Shown here: positions 6,690 to 16,451 of the stretch, piece after piece
Numbering within the stretch: the first letter of the stretch is position 1
Layout: each line of letters begins with the position of its first letter
Assembly: GCF_029643245.1 (NCBI RefSeq)
Contig: NZ_CP116398.1
Location: 2,666,001 to 2,730,000, forward strand
Origin: Methylomonas sp. EFPC3
GTDB lineage: Bacteria; Pseudomonadota; Gammaproteobacteria; Methylococcales; Methylomonadaceae
Direction: 5' to 3'
DNA: 64,000 nucleotides
Notes under the pieces: generated by a model
Told to the model about the DNA's origin: nothing
Databases searched by the model: none
The model's input: only the letters and a program-made list of their open reading frames with translations
Made by a program: the position numbers and the translations under genes

Positions 6690-8936
6690 TCAAACCGCGT
6701 ACTTTTTCATCAAGCCCGGCACGTCCAAAATCAGCGCGATTTTACCGTCGCCGGTAATAGTCGCTCCCGCCAGCCCTTCCAGGCCGTGTAATTTGGCGCC
6801 TAACGCTTTGATTACCACCTCTTCCTGGCCGATTAACTGATCCACCACAAATCCGATATGACGGCCGCCGGCATTGACCACGACGACGTGGCTAGTGGCT
6901 TGGACTTCGCTGCTGGCGTAATAATCCTTAACCAACCATTCGCTGAGATAGAACAAAGGCAAGGCCTTGTTCCTGACCATAACCACCAACTGGCCGTCCA
7001 CCTTGTTAGTTTTACTCAGATCCAAATCCAGAATTTCCAACACGCTGGCCAGCGGCAAAGCAAACGCCTGACCGCGCAACTTCACCATCAGCGTCGGCAT
7101 GATCGCCAATGTCAACGGTACTTTGATAATGATCGTGCTGCCCTTGCCTTCGACCGAATCGATTTCGACCACACCGTTCATTTGCGCGATCCGGGTTTTT
7201 ACGACATCCATACCGACACCGCGGCCGGAAACGTCGGAAATTTCGTTCTTGGTGGAAAATCCGGGCAGAAAAATCAGGTTGTAACATTCCTTATCGTCCA
7301 GTCGCGCGGCAGATTCTTCATCCATCAGACCTTTTTCTACGACTTTAGCCCGCAATAAATCCGGGTTCATGCCTTTACCGTCGTCCTTGATCGATAATTG
7401 GATGTGATCGCCTTCTTGCGAGGCTTTCAGGATCACAACGCCCTCGCGCGGCTTGCCTTTGGCCTCCCGCTCATCCGGCGACTCGATACCGTGATCGACG
7501 GCGTTTCTGACCAGATGCACCAACGGATCGGCCAAAGCTTCGACCAGATTTTTATCAAGATCGGTTTCTTCCCCGACCAGCTCCAAGCGAATTTCCTTTC
7601 TTAGGCTGCGCGCCAAGTCGCGCACGACGCGCGGGAAACGGCCGAACACTTTTTTGATCGGCTGCATGCGGGTTTTCATCACCGCCAATTGCAAATCGGC
7701 GGTCACCACGTCCAAATTGGATATCGCCTTGGACAACTGTTCGCCGGCCTCGGCGTTGGCCTTTAAGGTCTGGAACCGATTACGCACCAACACCAATTCC
7801 CCCACCATATTCATGATGTCGTCCAGGATCTGGGTGTCGACCCTCACGGTAGTATCGGCTTGCGGTGCGGCCTTGGCTTTATCCAGGCCAGGGTCCATCG
7901 CTGTAGCCTTGTTAGTCGGACGTTCGGCATCGTCGGCAGCTACCGGAGTAACCGCAACCGGCTCTGGTTTGGCACGAGCGGCTGGCTTGGCAACAACCGG
8001 CTCAGCAGGCGGCTCTGAGCTCGGCGTATCCTCGCTGCGCAGCTCAGCGGCGGGAGCTGTGGATACATCGATAGTTTGCAGATTCGCGGCATCGAATTTA
8101 CCTTTGCCGTGCAATTGATCAAGGATCTGATCGAACTCGTGTTCAGTGATGTCGCCGGAGTCGGCCGCCGGAGTACTTGGCTGCGGCTCTGTCGCAGTTT
8201 CGACGCCACCCGAAAACTTGCCTTTTCCATGCAATTCGTCGAGCAAATTTTCGAATTCTTGCTCGGTTATTTCGTCATCGGCAGCTGCCGGAGCGGATAC
8301 GGCGACGGGTTGAGTTTTTGCCGTCGGCGAGCCGCCTTTTCCGTGCAACGCATCCAATAAATTTTCAAACTCTTGCTCGGTAATCTCGTCGGAATCGGCT
8401 GCCGATTCATCGCCGGCCAACAACTCCTCAGGATCAAGCATGGCGTCGAAATCCTGCATCGCAGAGCTTTGCGCGACAATCGGCGGCACCGGCTCCACGG
8501 GCGTTTCAACGGCTACCGCTTCGGCTGCCGCCATCTCCCCCGGTCCGGCAGGCTCGGCGTAAGCCTTCAAACGGGTCAACAGGCCTTTGTCGGCGGGTCT
8601 GGGCGCATTGCCGGATCGGACCTGGCCGAACATTTCGTTGACGATATCAACCACTTGCAGGATCACGTCCATCAAATCCGGCGTAACTTGGCGATCGCCC
8701 TGCCGCAATACGTTAAATACATCTTCGGCATTGTGGCAAACATCCACCAATTCGCTAATCGCCAGAAATCCCGCACCGCCTTTAATCGTATGAAAGCCTC
8801 GAAAAATCGCATTCAGTAAATCCAGATCGTCGGGCGACTGTTCCAGCTCAACCAGCTGCTCGCCCAGTAAATCCAGAATTTCTCCGGCCTCAACCAGAAA
8901 ATCCTGCAAAATTTCATCGTCCAGATCGATCGCCAT
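6690..8936 (-). CDS. cheA: Chemotaxis histidine kinase CheA
   Basis: The start ATG at 8936 follows GAGGAAAA; the longer frame from a TTG would overlap cheZ. The 748-residue kinase has an N-terminal HPt domain with phospho-accepting H49 (FHTIKGGAGF), a long linker (about 130-375) holding three copies of an ITEQEFENLLDxLHGKG motif, the dimerisation helices, the ATPase domain (N box LVRNAVDHGIESPDE, G box GRGVGMDVVKTR) and a C-terminal CheW-like regulatory domain (LMVKLRGQAFALPL). It phosphorylates CheY and CheB in response to receptors. A separate CheY-binding P2 domain is not evident; the repeats sit where it would be expected. Confidence 0.96.
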   Translation of the reverse strand: MAIDLDDEILQDFLVEAGEILDLLGEQLVELEQSPDDLDLLNAIFRGFHTIKGGAGFLAISELVDVCHNAEDVFNVLRQGDRQVTPDLMDVILQVVDIVNEMFGQVRSGNAPRPADKGLLTRLKAYAEPAGPGEMAAAEAVAVETPVEPVPPIVAQSSAMQDFDAMLDPEELLAGDESAADSDEITEQEFENLLDALHGKGGSPTAKTQPVAVSAPAAADDEITEQEFENLLDELHGKGKFSGGVETATEPQPSTPAADSGDITEHEFDQILDQLHGKGKFDAANLQTIDVSTAPAAELRSEDTPSSEPPAEPVVAKPAARAKPEPVAVTPVAADDAERPTNKATAMDPGLDKAKAAPQADTTVRVDTQILDDIMNMVGELVLVRNRFQTLKANAEAGEQLSKAISNLDVVTADLQLAVMKTRMQPIKKVFGRFPRVVRDLARSLRKEIRLELVGEETDLDKNLVEALADPLVHLVRNAVDHGIESPDEREAKGKPREGVVILKASQEGDHIQLSIKDDGKGMNPDLLRAKVVEKGLMDEESAARLDDKECYNLIFLPGFSTKNEISDVSGRGVGMDVVKTRIAQMNGVVEIDSVEGKGSTIIIKVPLTLAIMPTLMVKLRGQAFALPLASVLEILDLDLSKTNKVDGQLVVMVRNKALPLFYLSEWLVKDYYASSEVQATSHVVVVNAGGRHIGFVVDQLIGQEEVVIKALGAKLHGLEGLAGATITGDGKIALILDVPGLMKKYAV
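8094..8390 (-). repeat. Three-copy peptide repeat inside the CheA linker
   Basis: Codons 183-201, 221-241 and 261-281 of cheA encode three near-identical units: D-E-I-T-E-Q-E-F-E-N-L-L-D-A-L-H-G-K-G and two variants (GKGKF endings; the third reads DITEHEFDQILDQLHGKGKF). Spacers of about 20 residues are alanine/threonine/proline-rich. The units are predicted short amphipathic helices tethered by flexible linkers. Their placement between the HPt and dimerisation domains suggests protein-docking sites, possibly for CheY, but this is inference. Confidence 0.85.
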
Positions 8937-8947
8937 AACGTTTTTCC

Positions 8948-9673
8948 TCAAAAACCTAGACTAGACAATAAGTCATCGACATCGACCTGGCTCGTCGCAA
9001 CATCGCCTTCTCTATCATCCACACCAGGCACCACCGGCCCCGGCAATTCGTTCTCGTGGGCCGACTTCTGCGAACTTGGCCCGACTTTACGGCTGGAAAT
9101 TTTGATCAGATTGACCATGCTGTTTTCCAGATCCTGCACCAAATCGATAACACGACGAATGATTTGGCCGGTGATGTCCTGGAACCCTTGAGCCATCAAG
9201 ATGTCGTTCAAGCCCGCCTGAATTTTGTCCAGTTCCAGCCGCGACCGATTGAAATACTGGCTCAAATCGGCGCTCATGGCCTTGAATTCGTCGAACGGCA
9301 TTTCCCGATCGAGAAAACGGTTCCATTGTCCCGCCAGTTGATTGACCCGATTGCTTAATTCGTCCGAAACCGGCAACAGTTCTTCCACCGCCGTCAAGGT
9401 TTGGTTAGCGGCCTGTTCGGTCATCGCAATGACATACTGCAAGCGCTCCTTGGCATCCGGTATGTCGTGCTCGGTCATTTCGGTAATCTTCGAATCGACC
9501 GAGAAACTCACCATGGTGTCGTGCAATTGCCGAGTCAAGCGCCCGACTTCCTGGAACAACTGCGTCTCTCTGACGCCGGCAACCTGATCCAGAATCTGGT
9601 CGGCAGTCGCTTCGTCACCTTTTTCCAAGGCTGAAACCAGTTCCCGGGCCAATTGCAATAGCTCATTATTCAT
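8948..9673 (-). CDS. cheZ: Chemotaxis protein phosphatase CheZ
   Basis: A 241-residue, largely helical protein. The core AQGFQDITGQIIRRVIDLVQ (about 160-179) is the CheZ signature, with the catalytic Gln in the DITGQ motif that completes the CheY active site for hydrolysis of the acyl phosphate. The C-terminus ends with DDLLSSLGF, an acidic/aromatic tail typical of the CheY-binding peptide of CheZ. The gene sits between cheY and cheA, as in Pseudomonas. Confidence 0.95.
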   Translation of the reverse strand: MNNELLQLARELVSALEKGDEATADQILDQVAGVRETQLFQEVGRLTRQLHDTMVSFSVDSKITEMTEHDIPDAKERLQYVIAMTEQAANQTLTAVEELLPVSDELSNRVNQLAGQWNRFLDREMPFDEFKAMSADLSQYFNRSRLELDKIQAGLNDILMAQGFQDITGQIIRRVIDLVQDLENSMVNLIKISSRKVGPSSQKSAHENELPGPVVPGVDDREGDVATSQVDVDDLLSSLGF

Positions 9674-9689
9674 AGCGCGCTTCCTGGTG

Positions 9690-10076
9690 TTAGCCGTCGA
9701 TACGTTCGAAAATCTTTTCGATTTTTTCTTTCAACGTCGCAGCCGTAAACGGTTTGATCACATACCCGTTTACGCCAGCTTGCGCAGCCATGATGATCTG
9801 CTCGCGTTTGGCTTCGGCGGTCACCATCAGAACAGGGAGATTGGCCAGACTCGGCGTCGATCTGACCGCCTTAAGCAGGTCTATGCCGGTCATACCGGGC
9901 ATATTCCAGTCAGTAATCAGGAAATCGATCCCGCCTTTTTCCAAAATTGGCAGTGCGGATTTACCGTCGTCCGCTTCTACCGTGTTGGTAAAACCGAGAT
10001 CTTTTAACAAGTTTTTTACTATTCTCCGCATTGTCGAAAAATCGTCGACAATCAGAATGCGCATATTTTTATCCAA
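9690..10076 (-). CDS. cheY: Chemotaxis response regulator CheY
   Basis: A 128-residue single receiver with the acidic pocket D11-D12, phosphorylation site D56 ([10 protein letters not shown]), switch Thr in [10 protein letters not shown] and the conserved Lys in VIKPFTA. Phospho-CheY binds FliM/FliN at the motor and reverses rotation. The frame begins at a TTG at 10076 with GGAG seven bases upstream; an ATG four codons later (10064) has no ribosome binding site, so the TTG start is kept. A 90-base gap separates it from fliA, the widest gap in this part of the cluster, so a separate che promoter is possible; I found no convincing match to a sigma-28 consensus there. Confidence 0.95.
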   Translation of the reverse strand: MDKNMRILIVDDFSTMRRIVKNLLKDLGFTNTVEADDGKSALPILEKGGIDFLITDWNMPGMTGIDLLKAVRSTPSLANLPVLMVTAEAKREQIIMAAQAGVNGYVIKPFTAATLKEKIEKIFERIDG

Positions 10077-10166
10077 GGAAAATCTCCACCCAGATCACAT
10101 TATTTATTAAGAAACAACCAGGCAAATTGCCGAAACTCACGAAAAAAACCTTGAAATAACCGCAAT

Positions 10167-10913
10167 TTAGCAGGGATTTTCATTATCTTTCCGTTCTATC
10201 CAATCCGCAAGCCTAGCACGCAAGCGCAACATGGCTTGGCTGCAGATTTGGCTGACTCTCGACTCGCTGACATCGAGAACCTTGCCGATCTCACGTAAAT
10301 TTAGCTCTTCATCGTAATAAAGCGAGATCACCAGACGTTCCCGCTCCGGCAATTCCGCTATCGCTTTGGCCAAGGCCTTGCGAAAACTCTGCTGTAACAA
10401 TAGTTCATCCGGCTGGTGATGGCCCTGAACATCGTCGATGATACTGTCTTCGCCCTGGATCAATTCTTCGACGCTAAAGGTCTTACAAGACACTGCGTCC
10501 TGCAAAATCTGGTGGTATTCGCCCAGATCGATCCCCATATGCTTGGCGACTTCGGCATCCTTGGCGTCGCGTCCCAAGGTATTCTCAAGCTCGCGTATAG
10601 CTTCCGCCACCATGCGCGCCTTTTTATGTACGGAACGCGGGGTCCAGTCCGAACGGCGCAATTCGTCCAGCATCGCACCGCGAATCCGAATGCCGGCATA
10701 GGTCTCGAAACTGGCACCCTGGCCGGCGTCGTAATGTTTCAGCGCCTCCAGCAACCCCAGCATGCCGGACTGGATCAAATCGTCGAGCTGTACCGTATCC
10801 GGCAAGCGGCCCATCAAGTGGTAGGCAATCCGTTTTACCAATGGCGTATGCTGCGCCACCAAAGCGTCAATATTTGCGGACTGTACGGCCGCATACATTG
10901 CCGCTCCACTCAT
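10167..10913 (-). CDS. fliA: RNA polymerase sigma factor FliA (sigma-28)
   Basis: A 248-residue group 3 sigma factor. Region 2 has LVKRIAYHLMGRLP and LEALKHYDAG...FETYAGIRIRGAMLDELR, region 3 follows, and region 4 ends with ERERLVISLYYDEELNLREIGKVLDVSESRVSQI, the helix-turn-helix that reads the -35 element. It directs transcription of late flagellar and chemotaxis genes. The start is placed at ATG 10913, which overlaps the fleN stop codon as ATGA; the open frame extends 28 codons further upstream into fleN, but that extension has no counterpart in known FliA proteins. Confidence 0.96.
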   Translation of the reverse strand: MSGAAMYAAVQSANIDALVAQHTPLVKRIAYHLMGRLPDTVQLDDLIQSGMLGLLEALKHYDAGQGASFETYAGIRIRGAMLDELRRSDWTPRSVHKKARMVAEAIRELENTLGRDAKDAEVAKHMGIDLGEYHQILQDAVSCKTFSVEELIQGEDSIIDDVQGHHQPDELLLQQSFRKALAKAIAELPERERLVISLYYDEELNLREIGKVLDVSESRVSQICSQAMLRLRARLADWIERKDNENPC

Positions 10914-11782
10914 GCAACGTCCTCTTTTGCGCTGTACTGGATCATGCGTTCGACAAAAAACTCCAAGTAGCCGCCGGCTTTCGGTTTGATCGGCCAATGG
11001 TCGATCTTTCTCGCCAAATTTTTGATTGCCAGTGCCGCTTTGCTTTGCGGAAATGCTTCCACCACCGGCACCTGTTTTTGCACCGATTTTTTCAAGTATT
11101 CGTCTTGCGGCACCGCGCCGACAAATTGCAAAGCGACGTCCAGGTAGCGGTCGGTCACCTTGCTCAATTTATTGAACAACGCCTGGCCGTGCTCTGCCGA
11201 CTGCACCATGTTGGTAATAATGTGAAAGCTGTTTAAACCGTAGTCTCGGTTCAGCAATTTGATATAAGCATAGGCGTCGGCCAGCGAAGTCGGTTCGTCG
11301 CAAACCACGACGATAATTTCCTGGCAGGCGCGGGCGAAATTGACCACGCTGGCCGAAATGCCGGCCGCGGTATCGACAATCAGCACGTCCAGTTCTCTAT
11401 CGATCTCGCTGAACGCGCGAATTACACCGGCCTGCTCGACACTGGACAGATCCGACATACGTTGTATCCCGGAAGACGCCGGAATAATTTTCAGCCCGGC
11501 AGGACCGGTCATCATGATGTCTTGCAAGCTTTTCTCGCCGTTCAGTACGTGCGACAAGTTAAATTCCGGAAACAGGCCCAATAGAATGTCGACGTTGGCC
11601 AATCCCATATCGGCATCGAGTATGGCGACCCGCCGGCCGATCTTGGCCAGCGCCACGCCAATATTCACGGAAAGGTTGGTTTTGCCTACCCCGCCCTTGC
11701 CGCTAGTCACGGCGATCACTCGTACCGGTTTCATATGTCTCATCTGTCTTATTCCAGCTGCTTGATCGAATGGCTTATGCAT
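10910..11782 (-). CDS. fleN: Flagellar number regulator FleN (FlhG), MinD-like ATPase
   Basis: A 290-residue MinD/ParA ATPase with the Walker A SGKGGVGKTN at residues 27-36, DADMGLANVDILLG (switch) and a Walker B-like LIVDTAAGIS. In polarly flagellated bacteria FleN/FlhG limits flagella to one per pole by antagonising the master regulator (FleQ/FlrA) and FlhF. It follows flhF with an 8-base overlap, and overlaps fliA by four bases, the standard flhF-fleN-fliA order. The presence of this pair predicts a single polar flagellum. Confidence 0.95.
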   Translation of the reverse strand: MHKPFDQAAGIRQMRHMKPVRVIAVTSGKGGVGKTNLSVNIGVALAKIGRRVAILDADMGLANVDILLGLFPEFNLSHVLNGEKSLQDIMMTGPAGLKIIPASSGIQRMSDLSSVEQAGVIRAFSEIDRELDVLIVDTAAGISASVVNFARACQEIIVVVCDEPTSLADAYAYIKLLNRDYGLNSFHIITNMVQSAEHGQALFNKLSKVTDRYLDVALQFVGAVPQDEYLKKSVQKQVPVVEAFPQSKAALAIKNLARKIDHWPIKPKAGGYLEFFVERMIQYSAKEDVA

Positions 11783-13190
11783 GGCTTTCCGCCAACCACT
11801 CGCCGTAATTCAATTCGCCGCCATACGGACTGTCGCCTTCGCTACCGCTCATGCACTGCCGAATCAAGGTGTCGGCTTCCGGCTGATAAATATCCTCCGG
11901 TACTTGTTGGCCATCGGTAATAAACGACACCGGCATCCGCCGTTCGATAACAGCCGACAACGCAGTTCCCTTACTGACAGCCTCGTCCATCTTGGTAAGT
12001 ATAGTCGCTTGTGGCTCGAGTATTCGGAACGCATCCATAATTTCCAGCATTGCTTTGTATTGCGTCGTTGCCGACATCACCAGGTAAGAACGGATCGGCA
12101 AATCGCCGTGTTGTAGAGTTTTCAGCTGTTCGGCCAAACGCATATCGCGCTGGCTCATGCCGGCCGTATCGATCAAAATCAGGCGTTTGTCGGCAAAGCT
12201 ATCGATGTGCCGACGCAACTCGTCCGCATCGCCGGCCACGCGCACCGGGACATCCAGAATTCTGCCGTAGGTGTTGATTTGCTCATGGGCCCCGATCCGG
12301 TAATTATCGGTGGTGATCAATGCGATTTGGCGAGAGCCGTGCTTAAGAATAAATTGTGCTGCCAATTTGGCGACGGTCGTGGTTTTACCAACGCCGGTCG
12401 AACCGACCAACGCCGCAATACCGCCTTGCTCCAGCAAGCGATCGTCGGCAATCGGCACCAGCCCGGCCAACATTTCTCTGGCCTTATCCATCGCCAACTC
12501 GAGGTTTTTATGGCTACCCAGGCGGTTGGCAATTTTGCCGGACAAATGTCTGGAGAAACCGTAGTCGCCCAGACGCTCGCGCAATTCCTCGTGCATGGTC
12601 TGACCATGTTGCGGCATTTGCATGACGATACCGGACAGCTTGGCGTCCAACATACTGCGCAGTTCCTTCATTTCCTGGCGCATTTCGTGGATGAATTTGT
12701 CCGGCGCAGTGGCTTGAACCGGCCGCGGATCGAGCGGCGCCGGTTTCAATTTCGGGTCGGCGCCGGCCCAGGCCGGTTTTTCCGCAGGACGGACTTTTTC
12801 AGCTATTTTCTGCGCCTGACTATTGCCGACCTGGAGTTTTTCAGCGTAGCCGATGTACTGGTCCATGTGGCGTCGAATCGGATTTTCCGGCAGCGAACCG
12901 TCCGCATTACGTTTTCTGGCGCTGGGCAACACATGTAACGGTTTTTTGTCGCCATCGAAATCGGGCAAATCGACTTTCTTCGGTTCGCGCACCGGCGCCG
13001 GCGCCTTTTCTTCCTCGCGCTGTTTCAGATTCCGGTGGATCACCTGCTCGTCGAAATCGCGGGCCGCCACGATTTCGACACCGCCGTCCACCGACTTGTT
13101 GGACATAATCACCGCATCGGCGCCCAATTCTTCTTTGACCATGCGCATGGCCTGCCGTATGTCTGCTGCAAAAAAGCGTTTGATTTTCAT
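11775..13190 (-). CDS. flhF: Polar flagellum placement GTPase FlhF
   Basis: A 471-residue SRP-type GTPase. The N-terminal B domain starts with MKIKRFFAADIRQAM, followed by a basic, proline-rich variable region (about 60-165), the N domain, and the G domain with the P-loop GSTGVGKT at 263-270, DTAGMSQRD (G3) and ILTKMDEA (G4). FlhF recruits the first flagellar components to the cell pole. It lies 18 bases after flhA. A role in protein targeting like Ffh/FtsY is unlikely given the context. Confidence 0.96.
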   Translation of the reverse strand: MKIKRFFAADIRQAMRMVKEELGADAVIMSNKSVDGGVEIVAARDFDEQVIHRNLKQREEEKAPAPVREPKKVDLPDFDGDKKPLHVLPSARKRNADGSLPENPIRRHMDQYIGYAEKLQVGNSQAQKIAEKVRPAEKPAWAGADPKLKPAPLDPRPVQATAPDKFIHEMRQEMKELRSMLDAKLSGIVMQMPQHGQTMHEELRERLGDYGFSRHLSGKIANRLGSHKNLELAMDKAREMLAGLVPIADDRLLEQGGIAALVGSTGVGKTTTVAKLAAQFILKHGSRQIALITTDNYRIGAHEQINTYGRILDVPVRVAGDADELRRHIDSFADKRLILIDTAGMSQRDMRLAEQLKTLQHGDLPIRSYLVMSATTQYKAMLEIMDAFRILEPQATILTKMDEAVSKGTALSAVIERRMPVSFITDGQQVPEDIYQPEADTLIRQCMSGSEGDSPYGGELNYGEWLAESHA

Positions 13191-13208
13191 TGCGCAACCT
13201 CTGTTTTA

Positions 13209-15305
13209 TTAACGCTGCCCCACTGTCGAAACCACCCTGATCTGCCGATCTTGGGGAATTTCGTTATAAGCCAGCACATGTAGCCCCGGTATCGAATGGC
13301 GAACGAAGCGAGCCAACCAAGGACGGATGAAGGAAGACACCAGCAAAACCGGTGATTGCCCTTCCATTTCCATCCGCTGCGCACTGTCCTCCAGGGATTT
13401 GTGCATCTGCTCGGCCAGACCCGGCTCCAAGCCGGCCCCGCTCTCGCCCGCCGTTTGCAATGACTTATGCAATATCTGTTCCAACCCTGGATCGAGGGTA
13501 ATAACAGGAATTTCAACCTGTACCCCATTGATTTCATGCACAATTGACCGGCCTAACGAGGCACGCACCGCCGAAGTTAAGATGTCCGGATCTTGACTCT
13601 TGACCCCGTACTCCGCCAAAGTTTCGGCGATGGTCCGCATATCCCGAATCGAGACCCGCTCTTGCAGCAGGTTTTGCAACACTTTTACCAACACGCCCAA
13701 CGGCAGGGTTTTCGGCACCAAATCCTCGACCAACTTCGGCGCCAGCTTGGCCAGATTGTCCAGTAGCTGCTGCGCCTCTTCGTAACCGAACAGTTCGTGG
13801 GCATTACTTTGCAAGACATGGCTGAGATGGGTGGCGACAACGGTGCTGGGATCGACCACTGTGTAACCCAGAGTCTGCGCCTGGTCTTTTTGATTGCCGT
13901 CTATCCAGACCGCATCCAAACCGAAAGCCGGGTCCTTGCAAGGCGCACCAGGCAAACTACCGAACACCCGACCGGGGTTAATCGCCATTTCTTTTTCCGG
14001 CATGATATTGGCCTCGCCGACGCTGACCCCCATCAACGAAATCCGGTATTCCGTGGGCGCCAGATCCAGGTTATCGCGAATATGTACCGACGGAATCAGG
14101 AACCCAAGTTCTTGCGACAATTTCTTGCGTACGCCTTTGATCCGCATCATCAATTGGCCGCCCTGGTTGCGGTCCACCAGCGGAATCAGCCGGTAGCCAA
14201 CCTCTAACCCGATCGCGTCGACCGGCATCACATCGTCCCATCCGAGCTCTTTGATTTCGGTCTTAGCCGCTTGCGGCGAGGCGATATTCACCGCCGCCAA
14301 GGCGGTTTCCTCCTCCAATTTGCGGCGGCGATCGATCAAATAGGCGCCGCCGGCCAAAGTCGATGCCAGCAGGATGAATACCAGATTCGGCATACCGGGA
14401 ATGATGCCGAGCAAGCCCATCACTGCCGCGGTGACCAACAGGGTTTTCGGATCCTCGAACATCTGCGAGGTCAATTGCTTGCCGATGTCCTGTTTGGCGC
14501 CGCGTACCCTGGTTACGACCATCGCCGCGGCCACCGACAGTAACAAGGACGGAATCTGGGCGACCAAGCCGTCGCCAATCGTCAACAACACATAGACGTT
14601 GGCCGCATCGGAGAAACTCATGCCGTGTTGGCCGACACCGATCGCCAACCCGCCGATCATGTTAACGAACATGATGATGATGCCGGCCACCGCATCGCCG
14701 CGCACGAATTTGCTGGCACCGTCCATAGAACCGTAGAAGTCGGCCTCGGCGGCCACCTCTTCGCGCCGGGCACGCGCCTCGTCCTGATTGATCAGGCCGG
14801 AATTCAAGTCGGCGTCGATCGCCATTTGCTTGCCGGGCATCGCGTCCAGGGTAAACCGCGCGCTGACTTCGGCCACCCGCCCGGCACCCTTGGTCACCAC
14901 CATGAAATTGATCACGATCAGGATCACAAACACGACGATACCGACTGCAAAATTGCCGCCGATCACGAACGAGCCGAATGCCTCGATCACTTTACCGGCC
15001 GCATCGCCGCCTTCGTGGCCGCGAATCAGCACAACCCTGGTCGAGGCCACGTTCAACGCCAGCCGCAGCAACGTCGCGATCAGAATCACGGTCGGAAACG
15101 AGGCGAATTCCAACGGCTTCAGGGTGTAAACCACCACCAGCAGGATAATCAGCGAAAACGCGATGTTGAAGGTAAAAAACAGGTCCAGCACGAACGGCGG
15201 TAGCGGCAGGATCAACAGCGACAACAGCATGATGATCAACAATGGCGCCCCCAGACCGAGGCCGGTGACCATTTTCAAGGCATTGGTTAATTTGCTGAAA
15301 TCCAT
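13209..15305 (-). CDS. flhA: Flagellar export gate protein FlhA
   Basis: A 698-residue protein with about eight membrane segments in the first 330 residues and a large cytoplasmic domain that docks export chaperones. Conserved stretches include GLGAPLLIIMLLSLLILPLPP at the N-terminus, the FHIPEP signature region as FTLDAMPGKQMAIDADLNSG, and GDGLVAQIPSLLLS. It is the central component of the flagellar type III export gate with FlhB and FliPQR, all encoded here in order. Length fits the family (about 690-700). Confidence 0.97.
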   Translation of the reverse strand: MDFSKLTNALKMVTGLGLGAPLLIIMLLSLLILPLPPFVLDLFFTFNIAFSLIILLVVVYTLKPLEFASFPTVILIATLLRLALNVASTRVVLIRGHEGGDAAGKVIEAFGSFVIGGNFAVGIVVFVILIVINFMVVTKGAGRVAEVSARFTLDAMPGKQMAIDADLNSGLINQDEARARREEVAAEADFYGSMDGASKFVRGDAVAGIIIMFVNMIGGLAIGVGQHGMSFSDAANVYVLLTIGDGLVAQIPSLLLSVAAAMVVTRVRGAKQDIGKQLTSQMFEDPKTLLVTAAVMGLLGIIPGMPNLVFILLASTLAGGAYLIDRRRKLEEETALAAVNIASPQAAKTEIKELGWDDVMPVDAIGLEVGYRLIPLVDRNQGGQLMMRIKGVRKKLSQELGFLIPSVHIRDNLDLAPTEYRISLMGVSVGEANIMPEKEMAINPGRVFGSLPGAPCKDPAFGLDAVWIDGNQKDQAQTLGYTVVDPSTVVATHLSHVLQSNAHELFGYEEAQQLLDNLAKLAPKLVEDLVPKTLPLGVLVKVLQNLLQERVSIRDMRTIAETLAEYGVKSQDPDILTSAVRASLGRSIVHEINGVQVEIPVITLDPGLEQILHKSLQTAGESGAGLEPGLAEQMHKSLEDSAQRMEMEGQSPVLLVSSFIRPWLARFVRHSIPGLHVLAYNEIPQDRQIRVVSTVGQR

Positions 15306-15323
15306 AACGGGCTCGGTAAGGCG

Positions 15324-16451
15324 CTATTGTTTGAAATCATCGGGCACCGGGACGTCGCCCGGCGGCACCGGCTTGATCCAGCCGTATTGAGAGGAAGCGC
15401 GTAATTGGTAAACATAGGCCAATACCTGCGCGACCGCCAAAAACAGGCCGCGCGGGACTTCCCGGTTCAAATCGGTGGAATAGTACAAAGCGCGGGCCAA
15501 CGACGGCGCCGCTACCAGCGGCACTTTGGCGCCTATCGCCAACTGCCGGATCTGCGCCGCGATCAAATCGACGCCTTTGGCGACCAGCACCGGCGCTCCG
15601 TTGCCGCTCTGGTCGTATTTCAATGCAACAGCAAAATGGGTCGGATTGGTAACGATGACATCCGCACTGGGCACTGCGTCCATCATCCGCCGTTGCGCCG
15701 CTTCCATTTGCAGCCGCCGTTGCCGACCTTTGACTTCCGGACTGCCCTCCTGCTCCTTGGATTCGTCGCGGACTTCCTGCTTGGTCATTTTCAGTTGCCG
15801 CTGGTAATTCCACAGTTGGTAAGGCGCATCCAGCATCACCAGCAACACGAACGTGGCGCTTAAAATCAGCAGCGAGACCGATATCATTTCGCCGGCCTGC
15901 TGCACCGACTGCGCAATCGGCAGCCTGCTCAATGCCATGAATTCGTCGAAATTCCATTTGAACAGATTCCACGCCACCAGCGCCACCAATACGGTCTTCA
16001 ACACCGCCTTGACCAATTCGACCACACCCTGGACGCCGAGAATTTTTTTGACGCCGGTCAAAGGATTCAATTTGGCGAAATTAAAGGCAAAGCCTTCGCT
16101 GGTAAAGTTCCAGCCGCCCAACAGCGTCGCCGCCACCAGATCGAAAACCGCCAACACCGCCAAGAACGGCAGAATGATCCAAACGCCGTCGGCAAAAGCC
16201 GTTTTTAGGTAGGTGGTCAAGGTCACCGGGTCGAAAATTTGCTCGCGCGATACTCGCAGCGGCCGCTTCATCACCTCCAACAAACCATGCCACATGCCCT
16301 GGCCGGCATAAAAGAACAGCGCCGAACTGACCATCAGCGTGACAAAGGTATTCAGTTCTTTGGAGCGGGGAACCTGGCCTTTTTTACGCGAGTCGGTGAG
16401 CCGCTTGCCGGTGGGGTCTTCGGTTTTGTCCTGACCGGATTCTTCCGCCAC
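15324..16451 (-). CDS. flhB: Flagellar export switch protein FlhB
   Basis: A 375-residue protein with an N-terminal hydrophilic stretch (EESGQDKTEDPTGKRL...KKGQVPRSKEL), four membrane segments (about 38-58, 92-112, 145-165, 190-208) and a cytoplasmic domain that self-cleaves at the NPTH motif, seen here at residues 269-272. Cleavage switches export from rod/hook to filament substrates. The gene directly abuts the fliR stop codon. Confidence 0.96.
   Translation of the reverse strand: MAEESGQDKTEDPTGKRLTDSRKKGQVPRSKELNTFVTLMVSSALFFYAGQGMWHGLLEVMKRPLRVSREQIFDPVTLTTYLKTAFADGVWIILPFLAVLAVFDLVAATLLGGWNFTSEGFAFNFAKLNPLTGVKKILGVQGVVELVKAVLKTVLVALVAWNLFKWNFDEFMALSRLPIAQSVQQAGEMISVSLLILSATFVLLVMLDAPYQLWNYQRQLKMTKQEVRDESKEQEGSPEVKGRQRRLQMEAAQRRMMDAVPSADVIVTNPTHFAVALKYDQSGNGAPVLVAKGVDLIAAQIRQLAIGAKVPLVAAPSLARALYYSTDLNREVPRGLFLAVAQVLAYVYQLRASSQYGWIKPVPPGDVPVPDDFKQ

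Noticed and set aside
10914..10997. 28-codon N-terminal extension of fliA
   Set aside because: It lies within fleN, and the ATGA overlap at 10910-10913 with FliA-typical sequence after it is a better start.
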